Shown here: positions 43,319-52,093 of the stretch, one piece after another | Layout of the letters: each line of letters begins with the position of its first letter | Position numbering within the stretch: the first letter of the stretch is position 1 | NCBI RefSeq assembly: GCF_001652265.1 | Contig: NZ_LWBS01000450.1 | Span: forward strand, 124,001-188,000 | Direction: 5' to 3' | Length of the DNA stretch: 64,000 nucleotides | DNA from: Rhizobium leguminosarum | Lineage (GTDB): Bacteria; Pseudomonadota; Alphaproteobacteria; Rhizobiales; Rhizobiaceae | The notes under the pieces: generated by a model | Told to the model about the DNA's origin: nothing | Database searches by the model: none | The model's input: only the letters and a program-made list of their open reading frames with translations | Made by a program: the position numbers and the translations under genes

Positions 43319-43540
43319 CGTCTCTTGCCCCGTGTTTTCGATCTGTTTTCAGCGTTGAATTTTAGCCGCCTATCAGCGCGTCATCTGCCCTATCCGCGGC
43401 CATTCCGGTAGTTTGACCGGCCAAATCGCGGGCGATGTCGCATATTTGCTCTTCTCGGCCGCATTTTTCCATGCCAGTGTCGCTTTCAGGACATCGGCGC
43501 GACGCATTCCGCGCAACGAATGTGTCATCGTCCCTCGAGC

Positions 43541-44572
43541 ATGGATTTCGCTATGAACAGGATGCAGATCAAGAAGCGTTCGGTAGTCTTCTTTATGGTA
43601 CCGCAATTCACCATGCTGCCCTTTTCGGCGGCCGTGGACACCTTGCGCATCGCCAATCGCATGCTCGGCTATCAGGCCTATACTTGGCGGCTGACCTCCG
43701 TCGATGGAGAAAAGGTCTATTCTTCCTGCGGCATCGGCGTCGAGGCCAATTCCTCGCTTGCCGAGGAACGCCGTCATCTCGGCGGCGAAAATCGGCCGGG
43801 CATGGTGCTTGTCTGTTCTGGCATCGATGTCGAGCAGTTCAACAACAAGTCGGTCAATGCCTGGCTGCGTGAATGCTACAATCGCGGCGTCGCCGTCGGC
43901 AGCCTCTGTACGGGCGCGCATGTGCTTGCCCAGGCCGGCCTCCTGAACGGCAAGCGCTGCGCCATCCACTGGGAAAATCTGCCGGGCTTTTCGGAAGCCT
44001 TCCCGCAGGCGGAGGTCTATGCCGATCTCTACGAGATCGACGGCAATCTCTACACTTGCGCCGGCGGCACCGCCTCGCTCGACATGATGCTGAACCTCGT
44101 CGGCGAAGATTTCGGCGAAAGCCTTGTCAACCGTATCTGCGAGCAGCATCTGACCGACCGCGTGCGCAACCCGCACGATCGCCAGCGCCTGCCGCTGCGC
44201 GCCCGCCTCGGCGTGCAGAACGCCAAGGTGCTGTCGATCATCGAGCTGATGGAAGGCAATCTCGCCGAGCCGCTGTCGCTGATCGAGATCGCGGACGGCG
44301 CCGGCCTCTCGCGCCGCCAAATCGAGCGGCTGTTCCGTCAGGAGATGGGCCGCTCGCCGGCCCGCTATTATCTTGAAATCCGCCTCGACCGTGCGCGCCA
44401 CCTCCTGGTGCAGTCCTCGATGCCCGTCGTCGAGGTTGCCGTCGCCTGCGGCTTTGTCTCAGCTTCGCATTTCTCCAAGTGTTATCGCGAACTCTACCAT
44501 CGCTCACCGCAGCAGGAGCGCGCCGAGCGCAAGATGACCATGGCGACGGCAAGGCAGGCGGTCGCCGCGTGA
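43541..44572 (+). CDS. GlxA-family transcriptional regulator (DJ-1/PfpI-like + AraC)
   Basis: 343 residues: a DJ-1/PfpI (class I GATase-like) sensor domain (SVVFFMVPQFTMLPFSAAVD; nucleophile elbow GSLCTGAHVLA), then a C-terminal AraC-type helix-turn-helix pair (IEIADGAGLSRRQIERLFRQ, VAVACGFVSASHFSKCYRE). This architecture includes GbdR/CdhR-type regulators of betaine and carnitine use, but the ligand here is unknown. Start uncertain: ATGs at 43520, 43541 and 43553. No obvious target operon is adjacent. Confidence 0.88.
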   Translation: MDFAMNRMQIKKRSVVFFMVPQFTMLPFSAAVDTLRIANRMLGYQAYTWRLTSVDGEKVYSSCGIGVEANSSLAEERRHLGGENRPGMVLVCSGIDVEQFNNKSVNAWLRECYNRGVAVGSLCTGAHVLAQAGLLNGKRCAIHWENLPGFSEAFPQAEVYADLYEIDGNLYTCAGGTASLDMMLNLVGEDFGESLVNRICEQHLTDRVRNPHDRQRLPLRARLGVQNAKVLSIIELMEGNLAEPLSLIEIADGAGLSRRQIERLFRQEMGRSPARYYLEIRLDRARHLLVQSSMPVVEVAVACGFVSASHFSKCYRELYHRSPQQERAERKMTMATARQAVAA

Positions 44573-44638
44573 GACATTAAGAAGGTCGTCGCCGCCGGCC
44601 ACTTGAACCAAAGCAACGGTCTAAAGGCAGCAAAACCG

Positions 44639-44955
44639 TCACTTCGGTTGTTGCTGCCCGGGTAGATTGTCGGGCCGAATGACCGGTGTCTTGCCTTCCT
44701 CAGGCGCGGGCTTGCTGAAATCGCTGTCCCCGGTCGGGGGCGGCTTCAGTACACCGTGGCAATCGTCCATCTTTTGCGAAAACGAACCGTCCTCGGCCGC
44801 CTTCCCGGCTTCCTCCGTTGCCGACTGATTGTTTTGATCTGCAGGCGATGCAGTGCAACGCTCCGAGTCGGCCGACGGTTGTTCTCTTGTCTGCCAATAA
44901 CGTTTGAACTGGAAAATGCGACCATCGCAAAGATCAATGCAGCTTGGATACGCAT
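44639..44955 (-). pseudogene. Small secreted protein gene with a frameshift
   Basis: The signal peptide MRIQAALIFAMVAFSSSNV reads from ATG 44955, but the part with coding character, TREQPSADSERC then SATEEAGKAAEDGS, FSQKMDDCHGVLKPPP and KTPVIRPDNLPGQQQPK, lies in another frame that ends at 44639. One extra base near 44897 would join them into a 105-residue protein. It follows the CBS gene by 19 bp. Confidence 0.55.
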
Positions 44956-44974
44956 TGGCTTTTCCCGTGCAGCT

Positions 44975-45421
44975 TCAGCCTCTCGCGCCGCCGGTCTGGG
45001 AATGTGCGCCGCCCGGCCTGGAGATGTGGGAAAGTGCCGATGCTGCGGCACCATCACTGGATGTCACCGCGATGTCTCCAAGCGACAGGATGCCGACGAG
45101 GCGCTTGTCCCGATTGACAACCGGCAGGCGACGAATTTGTTGATCGCCGAGGTTCTCAAGCACGTCGTTAACATCATCGTCTTCGAAGCAGTATTTTACA
45201 TCGGCAGTCATCACATCCGCAATCTTGGCATCCGGCCCTTTGCCGCGGGCAACGGCGCGGACGGCAATGTCTCTATCCGTGATCATTCCCACCAGCCGGT
45301 CCCGATCGCCAACCGGAACTACACCCGCATCAATGTCTGCCATCATTTGTGCGGCATCCTGGATTGACTGGTCGGGGCGAGCGACGAGAACGTCGCGCGT
45401 CATGGCTTCCCTGACTTGCAT
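44975..45421 (-). CDS. CBS-domain pair protein
   Basis: 148 residues from ATG 45421 (GGAGGATTCATC upstream). Two tandem CBS domains: MTRDVLVARPDQSIQDAAQMM...DRLVGMITDRDIAVRAVA and VKYCFEDDDVNDVLENLG...RLVGILSLGDIAV, followed by a short Gly/Ala-rich tail. CBS pairs usually bind adenosine nucleotides and regulate a partner. A near-consensus EcfG promoter is 34 bp upstream. Likely co-transcribed with the frameshifted small gene. Confidence 0.88.
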   Translation of the reverse strand: MQVREAMTRDVLVARPDQSIQDAAQMMADIDAGVVPVGDRDRLVGMITDRDIAVRAVARGKGPDAKIADVMTADVKYCFEDDDVNDVLENLGDQQIRRLPVVNRDKRLVGILSLGDIAVTSSDGAAASALSHISRPGGAHSQTGGARG

Positions 45422-45454
45422 GATGAATCCTCCGTTTTTCGGTTGAATCCACTC

Positions 45455-45479
45455 AACTTGCGGCTCAGGCATTTGTTCC
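45455..45479 (-). promoter_or_regulatory. Near-consensus EcfG-type promoter (GGAAC-N16-AGTT)
   Basis: Minus-strand GGAAC, 16 nt, AGTT (consensus CGTT, one mismatch), 34 bp upstream of the CBS gene. Confidence 0.5.
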
Positions 45480-45617
45480 ACGTCGACGCGCTGGAATTTG
45501 GCTGGAACGCCTGGTTCACAACAGGAACCTGACCGATCCCCATACGGCCGTCGCCATCGTCAACAGGTTTTCGGAAACAAAGCCCAACGCGACGCCACCG
45601 GCACCGCCGACGCATTT

Positions 45618-45644
45618 CAGCTCGCGTTTCGGATAAGCGAGCTG
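45618..45644 (-). terminator. Hairpin after the GGDEF gene
   Basis: tcagctcgc / gcgagctga, a 9-bp stem with an 11-nt loop, 15-41 bp after the stop of the diguanylate cyclase. No U-run, so a terminator role is only possible. Confidence 0.35.
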
Positions 45645-45658
45645 AGATGAGGCGCGCG

Positions 45659-46990
45659 CTATTGCGCCGCCTCCTCCGTCATCTTGGCGTCGGAATAGAC
45701 CTGGTTGCGGCCCCTGTGCTTGGCCATGTAGAGGAACTGGTCGGCGGCGTTGAGGTAATTCTCAAAGGTCTCGTAACCGGCGATCTCGGCGATGCCGATC
45801 GAGATCGTGACGCCGAGTTCCTCGTCGTCGGCCGTGACTTTCAGTCGCGAAATGTCCGACCGGATCTCGTCGCAGAGCTTGGTGGCGGCGGCGGAATCCA
45901 TCTGCGGAAAGAGGATGGCGAATTCCTCGCCCCCGAGCCGCGACAGAAGATTGTCGCTGCCCTCGAAGATCGTAAACAGCCTGTTTGCGACAGCCTTCAG
46001 CACCTTGTCGCCGATCTCGTGGCCATAGGTGTCGTTCAGCCGTTTGAAATGGTCGATATCGAGAATGGCGACGGAACTCGGCACCTTCAGCCGCAGGCAC
46101 TCATTCACCAGCTTCGGGCCGTTGTCGTAGAAATAGCGGCGGTTATAGAGACCAGTCAGGTAATCGCAGGCCGCCGCCGCCCTCAGCTGCCGCATCTGCG
46201 CCAGCGTTTCGGCGTTGTTGGCGATGCGGCATTGCAGCTCCTCGGCAACGAAGGGCCGGTAGACGAAATCGCTGGCGCCGGCCTTCAGAAAACTCGCCGA
46301 AAGCATGCGGTCGTTGGAGGAGGAAACGCCGATGACACGCAGCCTGTCCGAACCGAAGCGATGGCGGATGCGCCGCGTCAGCTCATAGCCGCTCATATCA
46401 GGCATATGGTGGTCGGTGACGACGAGCTCGATATCGCTGTAGGCCTCGAGCGCTGCCAGCGCCTCGAGCCCCGAATTTGCCTCGACGACGAGATATTGCT
46501 GTGCCTTCAACAGGTCGACGAGCACCTGGCGCGCCGAGACGACGTCGTCGACGACGAGCACCCGCGTCTTGCGGTTGGAGATCGCCCGCCGGACGGTGGC
46601 GACCAGATTGTCGAGCGCGAATTCATTGTCCTTCAGCACGTAATCGATGACATTGCGCTCCATGATCTTGTTGCGCGTGTTGAGATCGAATGTCGCGGTG
46701 AAGACGATCGCCGGGATATCGTGCTCGATCGTGCAGTCGAGCGCTTCGCCATAGGGCGAATCCGGCAGGTTGAGATCGACGACAGCCATGGTGTAGCCGT
46801 GACCGTCGTCGGCAAGTTCCTTGCGAAGAGCTTTCAGGGAGGGGCAGGATTTGACGGCAAGGCCGAGCTCTGTCTGGAACCGGTGACAGAGCACGGCGGA
46901 AAACATCCGGGAATCTTCAACCAGAAGTATCTTGAGCCCGCCGGAGCGCAGCCCGATGCCATCTCGCTGGAAATCCGCTTGAAAAGCCAC
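45659..46990 (-). CDS. PleD-like diguanylate cyclase (REC-REC-GGDEF)
   Basis: 443 residues from a GTG at 46990, which follows GGGAG by 8 nt; homology begins at LKILLVEDSRM shortly after, and a longer in-frame start at 47080 adds unrelated sequence. REC1 has the acceptor in AVVDLNLPD, REC2 in LVVTDHHMPD, and the GGDEF domain has RLGGEEFAIL, so it should make c-di-GMP. The RxxD inhibitory site expected before GGEEF is absent (EGSD instead). It is paralogous to the tandem-REC protein 183 bp upstream on the same strand. Confidence 0.92.
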   Translation of the reverse strand: MAFQADFQRDGIGLRSGGLKILLVEDSRMFSAVLCHRFQTELGLAVKSCPSLKALRKELADDGHGYTMAVVDLNLPDSPYGEALDCTIEHDIPAIVFTATFDLNTRNKIMERNVIDYVLKDNEFALDNLVATVRRAISNRKTRVLVVDDVVSARQVLVDLLKAQQYLVVEANSGLEALAALEAYSDIELVVTDHHMPDMSGYELTRRIRHRFGSDRLRVIGVSSSNDRMLSASFLKAGASDFVYRPFVAEELQCRIANNAETLAQMRQLRAAAACDYLTGLYNRRYFYDNGPKLVNECLRLKVPSSVAILDIDHFKRLNDTYGHEIGDKVLKAVANRLFTIFEGSDNLLSRLGGEEFAILFPQMDSAAATKLCDEIRSDISRLKVTADDEELGVTISIGIAEIAGYETFENYLNAADQFLYMAKHRGRNQVYSDAKMTEEAAQ

Positions 46991-47173
46991 AGCCGCTACT
47001 CCCCGATGCGTCCGATGGGCTCGACTCGGCCCGTTCCCCGGCGGGGACGATCGAGAGGCGTGTGCGCGTGAAGGGGACAAATAACGGCAACATTACCTGT
47101 AATTGCAGAAATCCTGCGACTGTCCCCGACCGTGATATCCGGCCCGCTGGCGATACCAATACTGGAAGAGCCG

Positions 47174-48004
47174 TCAGGCAACCGCCCGCTCCTTGCGCAT
47201 CGATTGAATCTGCAGCAGCGTATCGAGGTTCTGGTTGACGCGGCAGTAGAACTCCTCGTCGATGAAGGGACGCAGCATGAAATCATTGCCGCCGGCCTTC
47301 AGGAATCGTGCCGAAAGCAGCCGGTTCGAAGAGGAGGAAACACCGATGATGCGCAGCTCGTGCGAGCCGATATTGGCGCGGATGCGCCGCGTCAGCTCGA
47401 AGCCGTCGATGTCGGGCATATTGTAGTCGGTGATGACAAGGCCGATATCGCGGCTGGCCTTCAGGATTTCCAGCGCCTTGCCGCCGCTCTCGGCGACGCT
47501 GACACGGAAATTGTAGCGCTTCAGCCGGCTCGACAGCAGCGCGCGCGCAGTCGCACTATCGTCGACGATCAGCACGTGGTGGCGATGATTGGTGAGGAAG
47601 CGGCAGATCGATTCCGCCAGCAGGTCGACGGCGAAGATATTGTCCTTGAGGATATAGTCGACGATATCCTTGGCCATCAGCTTGTCGCGCATCTTTTCAT
47701 GGAAAGTGCCGGTGAAGACGATTGTGGGTATGGAGAGATCGACCAAATATTCGAGCGCTTCGCCATTTTCGGCGCCGGGCAGGTTGATGTTCGAGATCGC
47801 CAGCGTGATCGGATCGGAAGACTTGTCGTAGGAAACCTGCAGATCCTCGAAGCTGCGGCAAATCTCGACATCGATGTCGAACAGCTCCTTGAGGCGTTTG
47901 CTGATCATCGAGGTGAATACGTTGGAATCTTCCGCGACAAGAATACGCGCACCGGCAAACATTTCCCCGGAATATTGCATCCCCGAAATACCTAGAAACG
48001 CCAT
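47174..48004 (-). CDS. Tandem-receiver (REC-REC) response regulator, REC1 degenerate
   Basis: 276 residues from ATG 48004 (AAAGG 6 nt upstream). Two receiver domains and no output domain. REC2 keeps the phospho-acceptor in LVITDYNMPDIDGFELT; REC1 has Asn in its place (LAISNINLPGA), with the conserved lysine in YILKDN still present. It is similar over its whole length to the REC1-REC2 part of the neighbouring GGDEF protein, so probably a duplicate that lost the effector or acts as a partner or decoy. Confidence 0.88.
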   Translation of the reverse strand: MAFLGISGMQYSGEMFAGARILVAEDSNVFTSMISKRLKELFDIDVEICRSFEDLQVSYDKSSDPITLAISNINLPGAENGEALEYLVDLSIPTIVFTGTFHEKMRDKLMAKDIVDYILKDNIFAVDLLAESICRFLTNHRHHVLIVDDSATARALLSSRLKRYNFRVSVAESGGKALEILKASRDIGLVITDYNMPDIDGFELTRRIRANIGSHELRIIGVSSSSNRLLSARFLKAGGNDFMLRPFIDEEFYCRVNQNLDTLLQIQSMRKERAVA

Positions 48005-48404
48005 AACAAACCTTTGATGTAAAATCTGTCCCCGGATCAAACTGATACATCAATTGATTTGAATAATTATTAATCGGCGCACCCAGATATAAATGAAGAG
48101 CCGGCCCGTTGGGGTCGCCTTCGATTTCTTTGCGGATATGATTAAGAAATCATGCGCGAAGCGCCGCATTCTCGGCATCAACGGGCTCTCGCCGACAACC
48201 GTCGCATTGTAGGTCGACCCGAAGGATTTCGATCTTCAGCTTCGTGCCTTCCCTGGCCTAGTCCGGCCGCAACATGGCAAGCGCCAGCGCTTGCCGCGAC
48301 CATGTCGGATTTGGACGATTTCCCGCGCACCCCTTCGGGTGGCACCGCTTGGCCGAAGCGATTATAACAAACCATCCACCCCCACCCGCCGACAGGTTCG
48401 CCCC
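48005..48404. other. Intergenic region, no gene seen
   Basis: 400 bp. AT-rich near 48040-48150 (promoter for the tandem-REC gene) and a perfect 9-bp hairpin ggcaagcgc-ca-gcgcttgcc at 48276-48295. No coding frame with family similarity. Confidence 0.4.
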
Positions 48405-49388
48405 ATGATCCAATCCGACTCGGTGATCTCATGGCTTCTCGACTCCGACCCGTCGATCCGGTGGCAGGTGATGCGCGACCTGCTCGATGCTCCGGAGCGG
48501 GAATGGATGGCCGAGCGAACCAAAATCGAGACCGAGGGCTGGGGCGCCAGGCTGCTCGCCTGCCAGGATGAGGACGGGCAATGGGCAGGCGGCGCCTTCC
48601 TGCCCGCCGGTTTCGACCCGCGCGAGTGGAAGGAGCATGGCCAGCCGTGGACGGCCACGACCTTCTCGCTGTCGCAATTGCGGGAGTTCGGTCTCGATCC
48701 CGCCTGCGGCTGCTCCAGGCGCACCGTCGAATTGATCGGCGCCAACGCTCGTTGGGAAGAAGGCGGCCAGCCCTACTGGGAAGGCGAAGTCGAGGAGTGC
48801 ATCAACGGCCGCACCGTTGCCGACGGCGCCTATTTCGGCGTCGACGTCTCGCCCATCGTCGACAGGCTGGCCGGCGAGCGTCTCGACGACGGCGGCTGGA
48901 ACTGCGAGCGGATCAACGGCTCCGTGCGCTCGTCTTTCGCCAGCACGATCAACGTGCTGGAAGGCTTGCTGGAATACCAGAGATCGACCGGCGGCACGCA
49001 TCGGTCTCGAGAGGCGCGCAGGACGGGCGAGGAATTTTTGCTGGCCCGCAACCTCTTCCGCCGCCTTGGCACCGGCGAGCCGGCCGACAAGCGCTTCCTG
49101 CGTCTCCTGCATCCGAACCGCTGGCGCTACGACATTTTACGCGCGCTCGATTATTTCCGCTCCAGCGCGATCCTCACCGGCACCGACCCCGATCCGCGCC
49201 TCGGCGAGGCAATTGATCACCTTCGTTCCAGACGCTTGCAGGACGGCAGTTGGCCGCTCGACGACAGGCCTGCGGGACGGGTGTGGTTCGAGGTCGATGA
49301 TGGGCAAGGCAAGCCCTCGCGGTGGGTGACGCTCCGGGCGATGCGGGTGCTCAGATGGTGGGATGCCCAGCCCTCAATCAATGCCTGA
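48405..49388 (+). CDS. Prenyltransferase/squalene-oxidase-repeat-like protein
   Basis: 327 residues from ATG 48405. The sequence has several alpha/alpha-barrel repeat signatures of the terpenoid-cyclase/prenyltransferase fold (DEDGQWAGGAFLP, LDDGGWNCE, LQDGSWPLDDRP), but no DxDD cyclase motif or clear active-site cluster. It is therefore probably a non-catalytic relative or of unknown activity; similar stand-alone proteins occur in soil bacteria. Soluble, no signal peptide. Convergent with the TetR gene, overlapping its end by 15 bp. Confidence 0.75.
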   Translation: MIQSDSVISWLLDSDPSIRWQVMRDLLDAPEREWMAERTKIETEGWGARLLACQDEDGQWAGGAFLPAGFDPREWKEHGQPWTATTFSLSQLREFGLDPACGCSRRTVELIGANARWEEGGQPYWEGEVEECINGRTVADGAYFGVDVSPIVDRLAGERLDDGGWNCERINGSVRSSFASTINVLEGLLEYQRSTGGTHRSREARRTGEEFLLARNLFRRLGTGEPADKRFLRLLHPNRWRYDILRALDYFRSSAILTGTDPDPRLGEAIDHLRSRRLQDGSWPLDDRPAGRVWFEVDDGQGKPSRWVTLRAMRVLRWWDAQPSINA

Positions 49389-49988
49389 TGGCAAACCCAG
49401 CGCGCGCAGGAAATGCACCTCGATCGCCCGCAGCAATTCGGCGCGGGCCGCGGGCGCCTCACCGATGCCGGGCTGATTGACCACGCCGTGCAGGGCATTG
49501 AACAGAAACACCGCCGTGAAGCCGGGATCACTAACCGACCAGGCATTCTCGCCAGCACCAGCGGCAAGCAATTCGTTCAGATGGTCGATCAGGATGTTGC
49601 GCGAAAGCCCCTCGCGCGTTGCAGGGGGGGCTGCCACAAAGGCGAGATGATGCAGCCCGGCCGCGTCGAGATAGCCGGTGGCGCATGCCGCCGACCAGGC
49701 CGCCAGCTTCCCGCGCCAATCCTCTTGCCGCCGTCCTTCGACCGCGGCGACGATGCCATCCAGCACCCCCTGCACGAAGCGGTCGCGCAGCGCCTGGAGA
49801 ACATCAGCCTTCGAGGAGAAGTGCAGGTAGAATGTGCCCTTGGCGACCCCTGCCCCGGTCGAGATCTCCTCGATCGTGGTCTGCTCCAGGCCCTTTTCCA
49901 GAAAAAGCCGCTCGGCCGCGGTCATGAGATCGTCGCGCCGCTCTTCGGGAGGCTTGGTTCTCGGTTTTGAAACAGGATTGGCCGGCAT
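49374..49988 (-). CDS. TetR-family transcriptional regulator
   Basis: 204 residues from ATG 49988. N-terminal DNA-binding domain (RRDDLMTAAERLFLEKGLEQTTIEEISTGAGVAKGTFYLHF) with a C-terminal ligand domain. It lies 19 bp after a decayed DinB gene on the same strand, so the two are probably one operon; TetR proteins often repress their own operon. An extended open frame to 50123 is not real. Confidence 0.9.
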   Translation of the reverse strand: MPANPVSKPRTKPPEERRDDLMTAAERLFLEKGLEQTTIEEISTGAGVAKGTFYLHFSSKADVLQALRDRFVQGVLDGIVAAVEGRRQEDWRGKLAAWSAACATGYLDAAGLHHLAFVAAPPATREGLSRNILIDHLNELLAAGAGENAWSVSDPGFTAVFLFNALHGVVNQPGIGEAPAARAELLRAIEVHFLRALGLPSGID

Positions 49989-50007
49989 CGGTAGGACTGA
50001 TCCACTC

Positions 50008-50511
50008 TCACTGACGACGCGCAGGATCGGTCCTGTGCAGGTAGCCGGTAAACACGTCGCGCATTGCGGTGCTCTCGATATCAGGCAGCAGGCGACCGAC
50101 TTCACCGCGATGATAGCCGCCATGCGTCACCACATGGGCCAGCATCTCCTCGCGGGACATGCGTCCGCGTCCGCCATCCGTGAAGGTGAAGTCGACGACC
50201 TCCTCCATTTCCTCAGGCGTTATATGCGAGGTATAATCGATATACCAACGGTCCGTTTCCCGGATAGAGGAGGACAGCTGCGCCAAGGGCGGCGCCTCGC
50301 TGCTCTAGTTCGCCGTGTAGGAATGATCCAGACGCCGAAGATTGGCGGCGAAGATCCGATCGACGAGGTGGGCGTGATTGAGCACGCGAAGGGCCGACCG
50401 AAAGTCATCGGATCGCGCCTCGGCCCCGAACGCGTTCAAGGCATCGAGAAGCTCGTCGTCAACACTGGCTTTGTATTGGAACAACAAGTTCAACAGGATC
50501 TGCGCGCTCAT
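50008..50511 (-). pseudogene. DinB-family protein gene with an in-frame amber codon
   Basis: One continuous frame from ATG 50511 to 50008 (167 codons) except for TAG at 50305-50307, after LRRLDHSYTAN. Upstream half: MSAQILLNLLFQYKAS, LNHAHLVDRIF; downstream half: LAQLSSSIRETDRWYIDY and HVVTHGGYHRGEVG. The metal histidines (NHAH, HVVTHGGYH) straddle the stop, so the truncated product would lack part of the site. Either a nonsense mutation or a read error. Confidence 0.8.
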
Positions 50512-50642
50512 GGCGATCTCCGGTCATGAAACGGGTGGCGCCAGCATCACACTGGCGACCTCCATTTATATGACTGACTGGTGGTCAGTCAATATGATCC
50601 GATCTCACTGCTACCTGCCCTGCGCCGCGATCTTATGTGTCC

Positions 50643-51167
50643 TTACACGCAGCATCCGCTCGTTGCCGCTTGCGGCCCACAGCAGGCCGCCGCCTTGCTG
50701 TTTTCCTCTGCCAGCCAGCGGTCGCGCGGTTTGCAGCTTGCCGGGCGCGGCGAAAGCGCAACATGGACGGCGCCGGCGCGAAGAATCGGCATCGCCGCGC
50801 AATGGAGCTGCATCGGCCGCACGCCGTCGCTGACTTCGAAGGTCAGCTTCGCCGAGCCGTCCAGTTGCACATGCTCCGTCACTTTGCGGATGATGGAATG
50901 GAACTTGCCGGCCGGCATATGCGTGCGGTCGCCTTCCTCGATATCCCAGAGTTGGATGAAGATTTCCGCCCACGCTTCGGGATTGGCGCCGCAATCCAGG
51001 CCTGAGAATTGGCCGACCTTGACCTCGGTGACATGATAGCCAGGCTTCACCGCCTTGCCGTCATAATAGAAAATCAGCGGAGAAGCCTTGGCGCCGGTAA
51101 GCACACTGAGCAGCAGGCCGAGATCGATGTCGTTCTCTTGAATTTTGCTGTTGTCGATGACGTTCAT
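50643..51167 (-). CDS. DUF6428 family protein
   Basis: 174 residues from ATG 51167. Contains GKAVKPGYHVTEVKVGQFSG, IQLWDIEEGDRTHMPAGKF and LTFEVSDGV, the DUF6428 landmarks, and ends in a Cys-rich tail (ACCGPQAATSGCCV). This family is commonly found next to arsR genes. It is divergent from arsR with only 42 bp between, so both are likely controlled by the same ArsR site. Confidence 0.82.
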   Translation of the reverse strand: MNVIDNSKIQENDIDLGLLLSVLTGAKASPLIFYYDGKAVKPGYHVTEVKVGQFSGLDCGANPEAWAEIFIQLWDIEEGDRTHMPAGKFHSIIRKVTEHVQLDGSAKLTFEVSDGVRPMQLHCAAMPILRAGAVHVALSPRPASCKPRDRWLAEENSKAAACCGPQAATSGCCV

Positions 51168-51181
51168 TTGCGCTAATCCTA

Positions 51182-51209
51182 ATTTCAACGTTTCAAGGAT
51201 TATTGAAAT
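51182..51209. promoter_or_regulatory. ArsR operator in the divergent gap
   Basis: atttcaa at 51182-51188 and ttgaaat at 51203-51209 form an inverted repeat immediately before the arsR ATG, typical of ArsR/SmtB operators. Confidence 0.6.
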
Positions 51210-51566
51210 ATGGATCAACGTCAAGCCCTCATTGCATTCGGCGCGCTCTCCCAGGAAACCCGCCTTCACATCGTCCGCATGCTCGTAGTTTCAGGCCCTG
51301 ATGGCATGGCGGCAGGCGCGATCGCTGAGAAGGCGGAGGTCTCGCCCTCTAATATCTCCTTCCACCTGAAGGAGCTCGAACGGTCGGGCCTGATCGCGCA
51401 GCAGCGTGAATCCCGGTCGATCATTTACACCGCGAACTACGAGGCGCTTGGCGGCTTGGTTCGCTTCCTGATGGAAGATTGCTGTTCCGGGCATCCGGAA
51501 ATCTGCGCACCTGCCGCGGAGGTTGCGGCCTGCTGTACCCCTAAAATGAAGGAGAAACTGCAATGA
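51210..51566 (+). CDS. arsR: ArsR-family transcriptional regulator
   Basis: 118 residues. Winged helix-turn-helix (ALSQETRLHIVRMLVVSGPDG; VSPSNISFHLKELERSGLIAQQ). The C-terminal cluster EDCCSGHPEIC...CC could bind As(III), unlike the classical alpha-3 ELCVC site; similar C-terminal sensors occur in other rhizobial ArsR proteins. First gene of a compact ars operon; its stop overlaps arsC. Confidence 0.92.
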   Translation: MDQRQALIAFGALSQETRLHIVRMLVVSGPDGMAAGAIAEKAEVSPSNISFHLKELERSGLIAQQRESRSIIYTANYEALGGLVRFLMEDCCSGHPEICAPAAEVAACCTPKMKEKLQ

Positions 51567-52093
51567 CCCCTGACCGCGTTTACAATGTGCTCTTTCTCTG
51601 CACGGGCAATTCTGCCCGCTCGATCCTGGCGGAATCCATCCTGGAGACCGAAGGGAAGGGTCGATTCAAGGCCTATTCGGCCGGCAGCCAGCCGAAGGGT
51701 GAAGTCAATCCCTATGCGCTGAAGGAGCTTGCGGCGCAGGGCTACCCAACAGTCGGCTTCCGCTCGAAGAGCTGGGACGAATTCGCCGAGCCGGGCGCTC
51801 CGGAGATGGATTTCATCTTTACTGTCTGCGACAGCGCTGCCGGCGAGGCCTGCCCGGTCTGGATCGGTCACCCGATGACCGCCCATTGGGGCGTCGAGGA
51901 CCCCGCTGTCGTCGACGGCAGCGAAGTCGACAAAGGCCGCGCTTTCGCACGGGCCGCCCGCTTCCTCAAGAACCGGATCAGCGCCTTTTTGAGCCTGCCT
52001 CTTTCCTCGATCGACAAGCTCGCCCTGGAATCGCACCTGCGCCAGATCGGCACGATGGAAGGCGCCAGCATTAAACAGCCGAAGGCGAGCTGA
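51563..52093 (+). CDS. arsC: Arsenate reductase, low-molecular-weight phosphatase (thioredoxin-coupled) type
   Basis: 176 residues. The nucleophile loop LFLCTGNSARS (C13 to R19) is the LMW-phosphatase signature, followed by FRSKSWDEF and FTVCDSAAGEACP, which supplies the resolving cysteines. Reduces As(V) to As(III). The ATG overlaps the arsR stop. A second, unrelated arsC (glutaredoxin type) lies three genes on. Confidence 0.93.
   Translation: MTPDRVYNVLFLCTGNSARSILAESILETEGKGRFKAYSAGSQPKGEVNPYALKELAAQGYPTVGFRSKSWDEFAEPGAPEMDFIFTVCDSAAGEACPVWIGHPMTAHWGVEDPAVVDGSEVDKGRAFARAARFLKNRISAFLSLPLSSIDKLALESHLRQIGTMEGASIKQPKAS

Noticed and set aside
45540..45658. Short minus-strand frame with hydrophobic residues (GVALGFVSENLLTMATAVWG)
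   Set aside because: No start codon with a ribosome site; could be a gene remnant but evidence is too thin.
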